Counted from the stretch's first letter, positions 5,624 through 13,716 are shown. The stretch: DNA of 14,046 nucleotides from an uncultured Clostridia bacterium (GCA_947584825.1 CANPWR010000027.1:1-14046), one strand, 5' to 3'. Notes: a model not told the origin generated them from the sequence alone. Program-made: numbers and translations.

Positions 5624-8600
5624 ATGAAAATCAAAAAACTTTTGTCATTTGTTGTAGCAGCAGCAATGACGATCTCGGCATTGTGCGGAGCAATGTCGAT
5701 CACAGCATTTGCTGATGAAGAACCGGCAAATAGCTGCGGCGATGGTGTTATTTGGGAGTATGACAACACTAAGACACCAACGCTAACAATTTCGTACACA
5801 GGCGAAGGAACAGGAGCAATGACAGACTATGGCTCAACTAACACTCCGTGGCGAGCTTATAACGGTCAAATTACTACTGTTGTTATCGGAGAAGGAGTAA
5901 CTCACATTGGAGATAACGCTATTGTTAATTTCATGAGAATGACCAGCATTACTTTGCCTAACACCTTGAAGTCCATAGGAAATTCGGGACTTCAATCATT
6001 AAGAGCGAAGTCAATTGAACTGCCAAGTTCTTTGGAAGTTATTGGCGACAAAGCTTTGTATAGCTCATATTTCTCAGAGATTACAATTCCGAGCAGTGTA
6101 AAGTCAATCGGTGCAGAAGCTTTCAGCAAATGCTCAAGTTTGACAACTGTTAATTTTAACGACGGTTTAAAGACTATCGGTGAAAGTGCTTTCAAAGAAT
6201 GTAAAAAGCTTGGACCTACTGTTACAATACCGGGTACGGTAGAAACCGTAGGGGCAAATGCTTTCCAACAGTGTCAAGCTATTACAGATCTTACCTTTAA
6301 CGAAGGCAGTGTTAAAACTGATGTAGGAGCATTAGCATTTGAACGTTGTAATAAACTTGAAACAGTTTCAATATCAAGTAATGTTAATTCTATCGGAGAC
6401 AATGCTTTCGATAGATGTGCACTTGAAACTGTTACAATTGCAAAGCCGGTTGCAGAAGGCTCAGGTCTTACAACTTTAGGTAACAGCGTATTTTTAGATG
6501 CTGATATTACAGCTATTGAACTTCCTGATACCATAACAACAATGGGAACAGACGTTTTTTCAGGATGTAATAAGTTGGCTACCGTTAATATCCCAGCCGG
6601 ACTTACAACTATTCCGAATAAAACATTCTATAACTGCTACGCTTTATCGGAAATAACGATAGGCAGCAAAATTAAGTCGATTGGTACAAGTGCTTTTGAA
6701 AATTGCAGAGGTTTGCAAGCAATAACAATCCCAAGGGGTGTAGAAACTATTGGTGAGAAAGCATTTACGGGTTGCTCAGGAATAAAAACTATTTCACTTC
6801 CTACAAGCGGATTAACAACCATAGGTCCTCAAGCTTTTTCAAACTGTTCAAATACGGAACTTACAACAATTAAATTCCCTAACAGTGTAACTACAATGGG
6901 CGATTCAGTTCTTAGCGGCTGTAAAGGTATGGTAAACGTTACATTACCAAGTCAGCTGAAAGGAATTCCGGGTGGTATGTTTAGCGGATGTACAAATCTG
7001 GAACCGTTTGATCTTAGTAAATATACATCTATTGGTGGTAGTTCTTTTCAGGGATGTACAAAATTCGTTAGTATAACTATTCCAAGCACTATGAAAAGTG
7101 TTGGAGAATCAGCTTTCCAAAAATGTACGGCTCTTGAAACAGTAACTGTTGAGCCCGGCGGTATTACAGAGATTGCAAAGAATACATTCAACGGCGATAC
7201 ATCTCTTAACAGCGTAACTCTTCCGTATGATGTTAAAACTATTGGTACTAGCGCATTTGAGGGATGTTCAAAACTTCTTAACATTACGTTACCAAGTGTT
7301 CAAACTATCGGAAATAGTGCTTTTAGAAAGTCAGGTCTTCAATCTATAATGATTCCAAGCGAAACAGTCGATTCATTTGCATTTCAGGATTGCAAGGACC
7401 TTGCGAGCGTTACTTTCAATGATTCAGTTAAAAATTTAGAAAGTAGTGCCTTCCAAGGTTGTACGGCTCTTAAATCAATTATATTGCCGAAGAATCTTGA
7501 AAGCCTAAATCCAAGTGCGTTTAGAGGATGCACATCTTTGACAGAGATAATTGCACCTGAAGGCAGTGCTGATTATTCATCTTCTGACGGAGTTTTGTTT
7601 AACGCAGATAAATCAGCATTAGTTTTATATCCTGCAGGAAAAGCAGGTGCTCCATACAAGATACCGACTTCTGTAAAAACCATTAAAACTTATGCATTCT
7701 ATCAGGCATCTAAGCTGACATCAGTAACTATTCCTAGCACGGTAGAGACTTTTGAAACATATGCTTTTTCAGAGTCAGGTTTAACAACACTTGACATTCC
7801 TGAGGGAATTACAAGCATAGGTGACCCGAATACTAATGCAAGTACATTTAGTGGTTGTAAGAGTTTGACAACTGTAACAATCCCGGAAACTGTAAAAGTG
7901 TTGGCTGGTCTCGCGTTTAACGGATGTACATCTCTAACAACAGTTAATTTGGCTGAAGGTTTAGAGGGTCTTGGCTCTGATGGTTTGGGTCAGGCATTTA
8001 AGGGATGTACAGCTCTTGAGAATATTACAATACCAAGCAGTGTTAAGATAATGGGAAGTTCTACATTTAGCGGCTGTTCAGCACTTAAATCTATAGAAAT
8101 TCCTGAGGGAGTAACAACTCTTAGATATCAGACGTTCTACAACTGTAAGGCTCTTACTGATGTTAAATTGCCTGAAAGTTTACTTTCAATTGGAGATCCA
8201 AATTCTACAACTTTAGGTCAGATATTCTATGGATGTACATCTTTGGAGTCTATAGAGGTTCCTGAGAATGTATCATATATAGCTACTGCTACATTCCAAG
8301 GATGCACAAGCTTAAAATCTGTTATATTACCGCCGAGCATAACTACTCTTCCTACTAACTTATTCTATGGCTGTAATAACACAGAACTTAAGATTTACAT
8401 AATGGGTGTAATTGATCCGAAGATAACTACAACAAATACATTCCAGAATGTTAAGGGAAAAGTATACGTTTATAATCAGTTGACTAAGGATAATCTATCA
8501 ACAGTAGTTAAATCACCGGCAGAGATAATCATGCCTGTTGATTTCACAGAACTGCAAGGATATATTGCTCAGGCTAAGGCTCTTGTAGGCTCTGACTATA

Positions 8601-10288
8601 CAGTTAATTCATATGCTTTAGTTGCAGCAAATATGGTAATGGCAGAGAGAGTTACTGTAAATAAAGACGCAACACCTGAAGAGGTTAAAACAGCAACGAC
8701 AAATTTGAAAAAGGCATTAAACGGTTTAGTAGTGGCTGACAATTCTGACGCTTATGAAAAGCTTCAGGAAGCAATTGTTAATGCAAGAACAATTAATTCA
8801 AGCGACTATAGTGTTGCATCATATACTGCGTTAGCAAATGCAGTTAATGCAGCATTAAAGGTAAGTGAAGACGCTTATATTTCAGAAATGGATAATGCTA
8901 CTCAAGCAATAGAAGATGCAATTGACAATCTTGTAGTTGCATACTTAGATCCATCTGCAAGTCTTGGAAAGTTTATATATCCTAGCGATCCGGGTGAAGA
9001 CGAAATTAGCCCAGACGATGATGTATTAATACCTACAGTTATCGCAAGCGGTGTAGCTGACGAAACAATGCAGGGTGCATCACAAGTTAGATTTACATTT
9101 AGCTTTGCAAGCGACACTGCTTTCAATATGTATACAGACCTCAATTTTAAGGCAACGGTTGCTGGCGAGGATTCTGAAGATATATTCTCAGGAACAGGTC
9201 AAGTTGCAGACAGCGGAACAACAGGACACACTGCAACACTTAGTCTAACCAACCCGATCAATGCTGGAGACGATTATGAGATCACTGGCTGGACATTTAG
9301 CTGGTGGGGTACCGCATCTGACTATGTAATTGAAGTTACAAAGGTAGAGCTTTTAGATGACAGTGGTTCACTAGTCGGAGTAATCGGAATCAATCCTAAG
9401 GAAGATTTACAAGCTGCAATTGAAGCAGCAGACGGATTGGATACAAGTCTCTACACAGAGGATAGCTTGGCAGCATTGCAAGAGGCATTAGATGCTGCAA
9501 AGGCAGTAAACGATGAGACATATCCGCTTCCTAGCGAGATTGCAGCAGCAACACAAGCACTCAACGATGCACTTAACGGTCTTGAGGAAATAAAGGCTGA
9601 CTACTCAGAAGTAGACGAGGCACTAGCAAGTGTACCGTCAGACTTAAGCAAGTACACAGACGATACAGTACAAGCAGTAAACGATGCAGTAGCAGCAGTT
9701 GAGAGAGATCTAGGCATTGACGAGCAGGAAAAGGTAAACGGATTTGCAAAGGCAATCAAGGATGCAGTAGCAGGACTTAAAGAGAAGACTTCAGAGCCTC
9801 CTAAGACTGATCCAACTGACGACACAAGTAACAGCGGTAGCAACAACAATAATAATAACTCATCAACAGTATCGCCTACAACGGCACCTACAACAGCAGC
9901 TCCAACAACTGCAGGACCAACGACAATCAATCCGTCGAAGGTAGCAAAGGATAAGGCAGCAGCTAAAAAGGTAATGAAGCAGGCAAAGATAACTAAGCTA
10001 ACTGTTAAGAGTAAAGCAAAGAAGAAGATAACAGTTACTTGGAACAAGGTCAAGGGAGCAAAGGGTTACGAAGTACAGGTATCAGCAAAGAAGAACTTCA
10101 AGAAAATAATTGTAAATAAGAAGTCAGTGACAAAGAAGAAGATTACAATCAAGAGCAAGAAGTTAAAGAGCGGAAAGACTTACTATGTAAGAGTAAGGGC
10201 ATACGCAACATACAAGGATACAAACGGAGTAACCAAGAAAGTAACAAGTAAGTGGAATAAGAAGCTTAGAAAAGTAAAAATCAAGTAG
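5624..10288 (+). CDS. Giant secreted BspA-type leucine-rich-repeat surface protein
   Basis: A 1554-residue exported protein. Residues 1-30 are a signal peptide ending AFA before DEE. Residues about 40-960 are many LRR_5 (BspA/TpLRR) repeats of the type GCTSLTTVTIPETVKVL with AF...C turns, broken near 650 by the DGVLFN...YPAGK element typical of this family. Two FIVAR-like helical modules follow (about 973-1105), then a beta-rich segment of unknown family (about 1132-1249), two more FIVAR-like modules (about 1255-1386), an Asn/Thr/Pro linker (1388-1441) and a very basic Fn3-like domain (1442-1554, GAKGYEVQVSAKKNFKK). There is no LPXTG motif, so wall retention would be non-covalent, perhaps by the basic tail. 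BspA-type proteins elsewhere serve in adhesion; that role here is inferred. The start is ATG seven bases after AGGAGG. The promoter carries the putative LytTR repeats. Confidence 0.93.
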   Translation: MKIKKLLSFVVAAAMTISALCGAMSITAFADEEPANSCGDGVIWEYDNTKTPTLTISYTGEGTGAMTDYGSTNTPWRAYNGQITTVVIGEGVTHIGDNAIVNFMRMTSITLPNTLKSIGNSGLQSLRAKSIELPSSLEVIGDKALYSSYFSEITIPSSVKSIGAEAFSKCSSLTTVNFNDGLKTIGESAFKECKKLGPTVTIPGTVETVGANAFQQCQAITDLTFNEGSVKTDVGALAFERCNKLETVSISSNVNSIGDNAFDRCALETVTIAKPVAEGSGLTTLGNSVFLDADITAIELPDTITTMGTDVFSGCNKLATVNIPAGLTTIPNKTFYNCYALSEITIGSKIKSIGTSAFENCRGLQAITIPRGVETIGEKAFTGCSGIKTISLPTSGLTTIGPQAFSNCSNTELTTIKFPNSVTTMGDSVLSGCKGMVNVTLPSQLKGIPGGMFSGCTNLEPFDLSKYTSIGGSSFQGCTKFVSITIPSTMKSVGESAFQKCTALETVTVEPGGITEIAKNTFNGDTSLNSVTLPYDVKTIGTSAFEGCSKLLNITLPSVQTIGNSAFRKSGLQSIMIPSETVDSFAFQDCKDLASVTFNDSVKNLESSAFQGCTALKSIILPKNLESLNPSAFRGCTSLTEIIAPEGSADYSSSDGVLFNADKSALVLYPAGKAGAPYKIPTSVKTIKTYAFYQASKLTSVTIPSTVETFETYAFSESGLTTLDIPEGITSIGDPNTNASTFSGCKSLTTVTIPETVKVLAGLAFNGCTSLTTVNLAEGLEGLGSDGLGQAFKGCTALENITIPSSVKIMGSSTFSGCSALKSIEIPEGVTTLRYQTFYNCKALTDVKLPESLLSIGDPNSTTLGQIFYGCTSLESIEVPENVSYIATATFQGCTSLKSVILPPSITTLPTNLFYGCNNTELKIYIMGVIDPKITTTNTFQNVKGKVYVYNQLTKDNLSTVVKSPAEIIMPVDFTELQGYIAQAKALVGSDYTVNSYALVAANMVMAERVTVNKDATPEEVKTATTNLKKALNGLVVADNSDAYEKLQEAIVNARTINSSDYSVASYTALANAVNAALKVSEDAYISEMDNATQAIEDAIDNLVVAYLDPSASLGKFIYPSDPGEDEISPDDDVLIPTVIASGVADETMQGASQVRFTFSFASDTAFNMYTDLNFKATVAGEDSEDIFSGTGQVADSGTTGHTATLSLTNPINAGDDYEITGWTFSWWGTASDYVIEVTKVELLDDSGSLVGVIGINPKEDLQAAIEAADGLDTSLYTEDSLAALQEALDAAKAVNDETYPLPSEIAAATQALNDALNGLEEIKADYSEVDEALASVPSDLSKYTDDTVQAVNDAVAAVERDLGIDEQEKVNGFAKAIKDAVAGLKEKTSEPPKTDPTDDTSNSGSNNNNNNSSTVSPTTAPTTAAPTTAGPTTINPSKVAKDKAAAKKVMKQAKITKLTVKSKAKKKITVTWNKVKGAKGYEVQVSAKKNFKKIIVNKKSVTKKKITIKSKKLKSGKTYYVRVRAYATYKDTNGVTKKVTSKWNKKLRKVKIK

Positions 10289-10420
10289 CAGGGTAAAGTC
10301 TTGTTACAGAGTCTAGAAATAGAGGCAAGAGATTTACTTATAAAATATCAGTTTAACATTTTGCTTTTAGTTTCTGACAATTAATAATTTAGTTTTCTTC
10401 TAAATATTCCTAAATATAAA

Positions 10421-10469
10421 GCCCGAAAGGGCGGAGAACGCCTGAACAGGGGATGGTTCAGGCGTTTTT
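10421..10469 (+). terminator. Intrinsic terminator after the giant surface protein
   Basis: A small hairpin GCCC-GAAA-GGGC (10421-10432) precedes an 11-bp perfect stem AACGCCTGAAC / GTTCAGGCGTT (10437-10466) with a T-run to 10469. The rest of the 279-base gap holds no gene that I can see. Confidence 0.92.
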
Positions 10470-10567
10470 CTCTGTATTTAATACGCATACATATTACATT
10501 GTTAAGTTTTTGTTATGTGTCAATATATAAGTCAAAAAATTTATCATAATTGAAAGGAAAAAGAAAA

Positions 10568-12511
10568 ATGAAACTTAAAAAACTTTTATCGTTTACCGCA
10601 GCGGCGGTAGTATCATTAACAGCACTTACAGGTGCAATGACAGTATCAGCTGATACTGTTGATTCAGGTACTTGCGGAGATTTAAGCTGGACTCTTGATT
10701 CAGACGGCGTGCTGACGTTTACTGGTCAGGGGGAAATGGAATCGGCTCCAGTGTCATCAGCCATAGAAGACTTTACTTCTACATATACATATAAAACGCA
10801 TAAAGAGGATATCAAAGAAGTTAGAATTGAAGAGGGAGCAACGTCAATAGGATATTGTGCATTTTATCAAATGCCAAATCTTGAAACTGTTGTTATACCC
10901 TCAACGGTAACAGAATTTACTCAAAGAAAAGCTGGTACTAACTGTTATAGCTATGCATTTGCAGAATGTACTTCGCTTAAAAATCTTACTTTATCAGAGG
11001 GCATGACTTGTATAGGCGGTTATGCATTTCATGGCTGCACCTCGCTTGAAAGTGTGATTATACCTTCAACTATAAGTGACTGGAATATATATTCATTCTA
11101 CGAATGTTCTTCGCTAAAAAATATCACACTTAGTGAAGGGTTAAAGATAATCGGAGCAGCAGCGTTTGCGGAAACTGCTGTCCAGAGTTTAGTGATTCCA
11201 TCGACTATTGAGAATTGGGGTATGATACAAAAAAATGACAGAGATCTTGATATGTCTGTTGGCTTAGCTGGTTTAGCATTTGCAAATTGTAAGAAATTAT
11301 CATCTGTTACATTCAAAGACGGTATTAAACGTATCATGTACAGACCTTTTCAAGGATGTTCAGCATTGAAAAAAGTAGTTATACCTTCGTCGGTAGTCAG
11401 TTTATGGTATGCTTTTTATGGATGTATAGGACTTCAAGAGGCATACATAGAAGAAGGTGTTCAAATGGAAGGTAGTCCAGGTGCTGGCGGATATGGCATT
11501 GACAATTCCTTTCAGAATTGTACAAACCTCAAAAGATTGGAAATACCTGCAGGTATTGTGTTAGATTATACTAATGCACGATGGTGCTATGGCTGCAGTT
11601 CATTAACTGATCTTTATGTGCATGAGAAGGAATCAAAGTGGTTCCCGGCAGGTAGCGACACATCAAAAATTCACTGTTATTTTGATTCGACAATATATAA
11701 TAATTTATTAAAAGATTATTCAAGTGATAGATTGGTAAATCTTGCAGATGAAATTTCGGCATATAAAGAAATGCTCCAAACAAGACTAGACGAAGCTAAA
11801 GCTTATGATGAGAATTTATACACACCAGAAAGCTATGGCGTATTAAAGGCACTTGTTGAAAAAGCCGATAAATTTGGAGAAGATTCAAATATAATGGAAA
11901 TGGAAGAAACAGCATCGAATATTAGAACTGCAATAAGAGGCTTAGAGAAAAAGCCTGATGAGCCGTCATCAGATCCGTCAAGCGACCCGTCAAGTGATCC
12001 ATCTAGCGATCCGTCTTCTGACCCATCAAGCGATCCATCATCGGATAATTCATCATCAAGCAATCAAACAAATCCGCCAGCTTCTGCACCTACAACAGCA
12101 AAGCCTGCAACAAAAGCACCTACTACGCCAATAGCAACCACAAACGGTAAGGCAGTTAAGGCAGCAAAGGACAAGGCAAACGCTGAAAAAGTAATGAAGC
12201 AGGCAAAGATAACAAAGCTTACTGCAAAAGCAAAGGGCAAGAAAAAGATAGTCGTAAGCTGGAAGAAAGTAAAAAATGCAAAGGGATACGAAGTACAAGT
12301 AGCGACAAACAAGAAGTTCAAGAAGAATAAGATAATCGTTACAAAGAATGTAAAGGGTAAGAAAGTAACGATAAAGAGCAATAAGATAAAGAGTAAAAAG
12401 ACATACTATATAAGAGTAAGAGCATACACAACCTATCAAGACGCAAATGGTGTTACTCAGAAAGTATACAGCAGTTGGATAAAGAAGATAAGGAAAGTAA
12501 AGGCTAAATAA
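10568..12511 (+). CDS. Secreted leucine-rich-repeat surface protein with Ser-Asp-Pro linker
   Basis: A 647-residue exported protein, a smaller relative of its upstream neighbour. Residues 1-28 are a signal peptide ending VSA before DT. Residues about 30-375 contain BspA-type LRR_5 repeats (ECTSLKNLTLSEGM, GCTSLESVIIPSTI). One FIVAR-like helical module follows (about 392-462), then seven PSSD repeats, a Thr/Pro/Ala linker, and a basic Fn3-like domain (about 527-647) nearly matching the neighbour's tail (KVMKQAKITKLT, NAKGYEVQVATNKKFKK). No sortase motif is present. I chose ATG 10568, preceded by GAAAGGA, rather than the in-frame TTG at 10550, because it gives a normal signal peptide. The direct-repeat cassette is absent upstream and I see no convincing promoter there (TTGTTA at 10499 with TATATA at 10524 has a 19-base spacer), so its control probably differs. 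Confidence 0.92.
   Translation: MKLKKLLSFTAAAVVSLTALTGAMTVSADTVDSGTCGDLSWTLDSDGVLTFTGQGEMESAPVSSAIEDFTSTYTYKTHKEDIKEVRIEEGATSIGYCAFYQMPNLETVVIPSTVTEFTQRKAGTNCYSYAFAECTSLKNLTLSEGMTCIGGYAFHGCTSLESVIIPSTISDWNIYSFYECSSLKNITLSEGLKIIGAAAFAETAVQSLVIPSTIENWGMIQKNDRDLDMSVGLAGLAFANCKKLSSVTFKDGIKRIMYRPFQGCSALKKVVIPSSVVSLWYAFYGCIGLQEAYIEEGVQMEGSPGAGGYGIDNSFQNCTNLKRLEIPAGIVLDYTNARWCYGCSSLTDLYVHEKESKWFPAGSDTSKIHCYFDSTIYNNLLKDYSSDRLVNLADEISAYKEMLQTRLDEAKAYDENLYTPESYGVLKALVEKADKFGEDSNIMEMEETASNIRTAIRGLEKKPDEPSSDPSSDPSSDPSSDPSSDPSSDPSSDNSSSSNQTNPPASAPTTAKPATKAPTTPIATTNGKAVKAAKDKANAEKVMKQAKITKLTAKAKGKKKIVVSWKKVKNAKGYEVQVATNKKFKKNKIIVTKNVKGKKVTIKSNKIKSKKTYYIRVRAYTTYQDANGVTQKVYSSWIKKIRKVKAK
11963..12046 (+). repeat. 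Seven tandem PSSD codon repeats
   Basis: Seven 12-base units encode Pro-Ser-Ser-Asp in the linker before the C-terminal domain. Codons vary freely between units (TCA AGC, TCT TCT, TCA TCG and others), which points to selection on the protein rather than very recent DNA expansion. The linker is acidic, opposite in charge to the basic domain that follows. Confidence 0.9.
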
Positions 12512-12543
12512 GCTTCCTATTAAATATGTTCTTATATAAATTT

Positions 12544-12582
12544 AAACCGCTCAAGCGTAAAAGTTTGGGCGGTTAGTTTATC
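12544..12582 (+). terminator. Probable terminator after the second surface protein
   Basis: A 10-bp stem AACCGCTCAA / TTGGGCGGTT (one G-U) starts 33 bases after the stop codon. The following sequence AGTTTATC is only weakly T-rich, so efficiency is uncertain. Confidence 0.6.
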
Positions 12583-12597
12583 ATCTTAAAATTATCT

Positions 12598-12649
12598 TTG
12601 CAATATTGCAACCTTTTATAAAAGGTGATATACTATATATATAGTATAT
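12598..12649. repeat. Three abutting perfect palindromes
   Basis: TTGCAATATTGCAA (12598-12611, 14 bp), ACCTTTTATAAAAGGT (12611-12626, 16 bp) and a 22-bp AT-rich palindrome (12628-12649, centred on TATATATA with ACT/AGT arms) follow one another with no more than a base between them. The first overlaps the -35 box, the second fills the promoter spacer and the third covers the -10 box and start region of the following small gene, so they look like operators. Confidence 0.9.
12606..12634 (+). promoter_or_regulatory. Promoter of the 40-residue membrane protein
   Basis: TTGCAA (12606-12611), 17 bases, TATACT (12629-12634). The spacer contains a perfect 16-bp dyad and the -10 lies at the edge of a 22-bp dyad, indicating repressor or activator control by an unidentified regulator. 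Confidence 0.6.
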
Positions 12650-12678
12650 GATGTGAGGCATAAAGAAAGGTGATTTTA

Positions 12679-12801
12679 ATGAAAGGATTAATTAAAGCAT
12701 TTTTGGTAATAGCTATAATTGCGGGCGGACTTTTTTCAATTAAGCTTGCGGCAGAGGTTTTCGGTCCGAATTTGAAAAAATACTATCAGGTGGATAGATA
12801 A
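12679..12801 (+). CDS. 40-residue single-pass membrane protein, unknown function
   Basis: ATG 12679 to TAA 12801 gives 40 residues. AAAGG at 12666-12670 lies eight bases before the start, a good ribosome binding site. After MKGLIKA comes one hydrophobic segment (FLVIAIIAGGLFSIKLAA, about residues 8-25), then a short polar tail ending KKYYQVDR. The N-terminus is positive, so the tail would face outward if the segment anchors, or be released if the segment is cleaved. It has its own promoter with palindromes and a strong terminator after it, so it is a self-contained unit. I do not recognise a family. Confidence 0.65.
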   Translation: MKGLIKAFLVIAIIAGGLFSIKLAAEVFGPNLKKYYQVDR

Positions 12802-12860
12802 TTAAAATTAAATTTTATTAAATAAAGCTCATAAAAATCAAATTAATGACAAAACAATTA

Positions 12861-12895
12861 ATCCCTCTCAATTGCCGAGAGGGATAGATTTTTTT
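12861..12895 (+). terminator. Intrinsic terminator between convergent genes
   Basis: ATCCCTCTC (12861-12869) pairs perfectly with GAGAGGGAT (12877-12885), and a seven-T run ends at 12895. It serves the small plus-strand gene; the minus-strand hydrolase gene ends seven bases away and might use the same stem in reverse, though its T-run there is poor. Confidence 0.88.
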
Positions 12896-12901
12896 AAGAA
12901 A

Positions 12902-13408
12902 TTATGAGCAGAATCTGTGACTGCCAATAGTTGTAATAATCGGTCTTGAATGCATAAATGCATTACTTGTTTTTGCAGGGTTATAATAGTATATTGCACC
13001 GCCGGTAGGATCCCAGCCGTTTAAGCAGTCTCTGGCGGCGTTGTATGCAGAGTCTGAGATCGGTTGGTTAAACTGACCGTCAACAATTGCTGTAAAAGCA
13101 CCTCCCTGATAAATTACTCCTGATAAGGTATCAGGAAATGACGGATGCTTTACACGGTTCAGAATAACGGCTCCGACGGCAACTTGACCTGTATAAGTTT
13201 CGCCTCTAGCCTCAGCAGAGATAATTCTTGCAAGAAGGTAGATATTAGATTCGGTTGCCGAAGGCATAGAACCAACGGCGAGAGCTGTAGGAACAGCTGT
13301 GTTATCAGACACCTTAGCAGTAACAGTTCTTGAAATTCCGAATATTATAGTTACACAAAGTGCAAGTATTGCCATGTAGGTCACAATAGCTGAAATAGTC
13401 TTTTTCAT
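12902..13408 (-). CDS. SleB/CwlJ-type cell wall hydrolase
   Basis: A 168-residue protein with an N-terminal membrane segment (about residues 7-26, signal anchor or signal peptide) and a Hydrolase_2 (SleB-like) domain from about residue 55 to the end. E66 in ISAEARGE is the expected catalytic glutamate of this peptidoglycan lytic transglycosylase fold. VAVGAVILNRV, GGAF, DGQF and the FMHS...IGSHRFC end are also typical. Unlike SleB it has no peptidoglycan-binding repeat. It would act on the cell wall or spore cortex; which one cannot be told from the sequence. The start is ATG 13408; the best ribosome binding site, AAAGGAGG at 13445-13438, lies 29 bases away with a hairpin between. The gene stands alone and converges on the small membrane-protein gene. 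Confidence 0.9.
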   Translation of the reverse strand: MKKTISAIVTYMAILALCVTIIFGISRTVTAKVSDNTAVPTALAVGSMPSATESNIYLLARIISAEARGETYTGQVAVGAVILNRVKHPSFPDTLSGVIYQGGAFTAIVDGQFNQPISDSAYNAARDCLNGWDPTGGAIYYYNPAKTSNAFMHSRPIITTIGSHRFCS

Positions 13409-13418
13409 GATTATCTTT

Positions 13419-13445
13419 ATGCTCCGTTGGGAGCATTCCTCCTTT
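13419..13445 (-). promoter_or_regulatory. Ribosome binding site with hairpin spacer before the hydrolase
   Basis: On the minus strand AAAGGAGG (13445-13438) is followed by the perfect hairpin ATGCTCC-CAAC-GGAGCAT (13436-13419), then ten bases and the ATG at 13408. If the hairpin forms, the effective distance from GGAGG to the start falls from 29 to about 11 bases. The hairpin also hides a second weak site, GGAG at 13425-13422. Confidence 0.6.
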
Positions 13446-13507
13446 CGCAGTTTTGCACAAGCATAATTCAGATAAGTAAAATCTTTTACTTTTTAAATAA
13501 TTTTATT

Positions 13508-13569
13508 GTATTTACCTGAATGATTTGCCGTAACAAATATTTACCTTGGTATTTTACCCGAATGATTTG
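13508..13569 (-). repeat. Two direct copies of a 20-base motif upstream of the hydrolase
   Basis: On the minus strand CAAATCATTCGGGTAAAATAC (13569-13549) and CAAATCATTCAGGTAAATAC (13527-13508) are two near-identical copies with starts 42 bases apart; a shorter GGTAAATA lies between. Each copy sits directly before or across a -10-like TAAAAT or TAAATA, so the repeat may be a duplicated promoter or operator. Confidence 0.75.
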
Positions 13570-13580
13570 ATATTATTCAA
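13551..13580 (-). promoter_or_regulatory. Candidate promoter of the hydrolase gene
   Basis: On the minus strand TTGAAT (13580-13575), 18 bases, TAAAAT (13556-13551). A second poorer one is TTGTTA (13536-13531), 16 bases, TAAATA (13514-13509). GGGTAAAATA also fits the -10 consensus of forespore sigma-F promoters, but the matching -35 is weak. Which element is used is undecided. Confidence 0.4.
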
Positions 13581-13716
13581 ATTAACAAAAAAAGTATAAA
13601 GCTTGTTTTTTTGGGATGATTTTTAGTAATTTAGCATATAATATGACAAAAAAATAACTGATAAATATGGTTTATAAACAAAGTGACAAAAGGATAAATT
13701 TTTTTAATCAAACCCC

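Noticed and set aside
5684..5689. Cys21 in the giant protein's signal peptide as a lipoprotein site
   Set aside because: The residue before Cys is Leu, unlike a lipobox, and a clear AFA signal peptidase I site follows.
5750..8500. Possible CRISPR or other DNA repeat array
   Set aside because: The periodicity is at the protein level (leucine-rich repeats of about 23 residues) in an open frame; DNA copies are not identical and have no spacers.
9601..10053. 150-residue minus-strand frame opposite the giant protein
   Set aside because: Low-complexity Val/Leu/Ala sequence arises as the complement of the Asn/Thr/Ala coding region; no initiation signal.
10058..10066. TTACGA in the giant gene as another regulator site
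   Set aside because: A single copy inside coding sequence (Tyr-Glu codons) without a 20-bp partner or promoter.
12056..12439. 127-residue Leu/Cys/Tyr-rich minus-strand frame
   Set aside because: Antisense shadow of the lysine-rich tail of the second LRR protein; composition is unlike a real protein.
13145..13333. 62-residue plus-strand frame within the hydrolase region
   Set aside because: Antisense of the SleB-type gene, with no ribosome binding site and no recognisable features.
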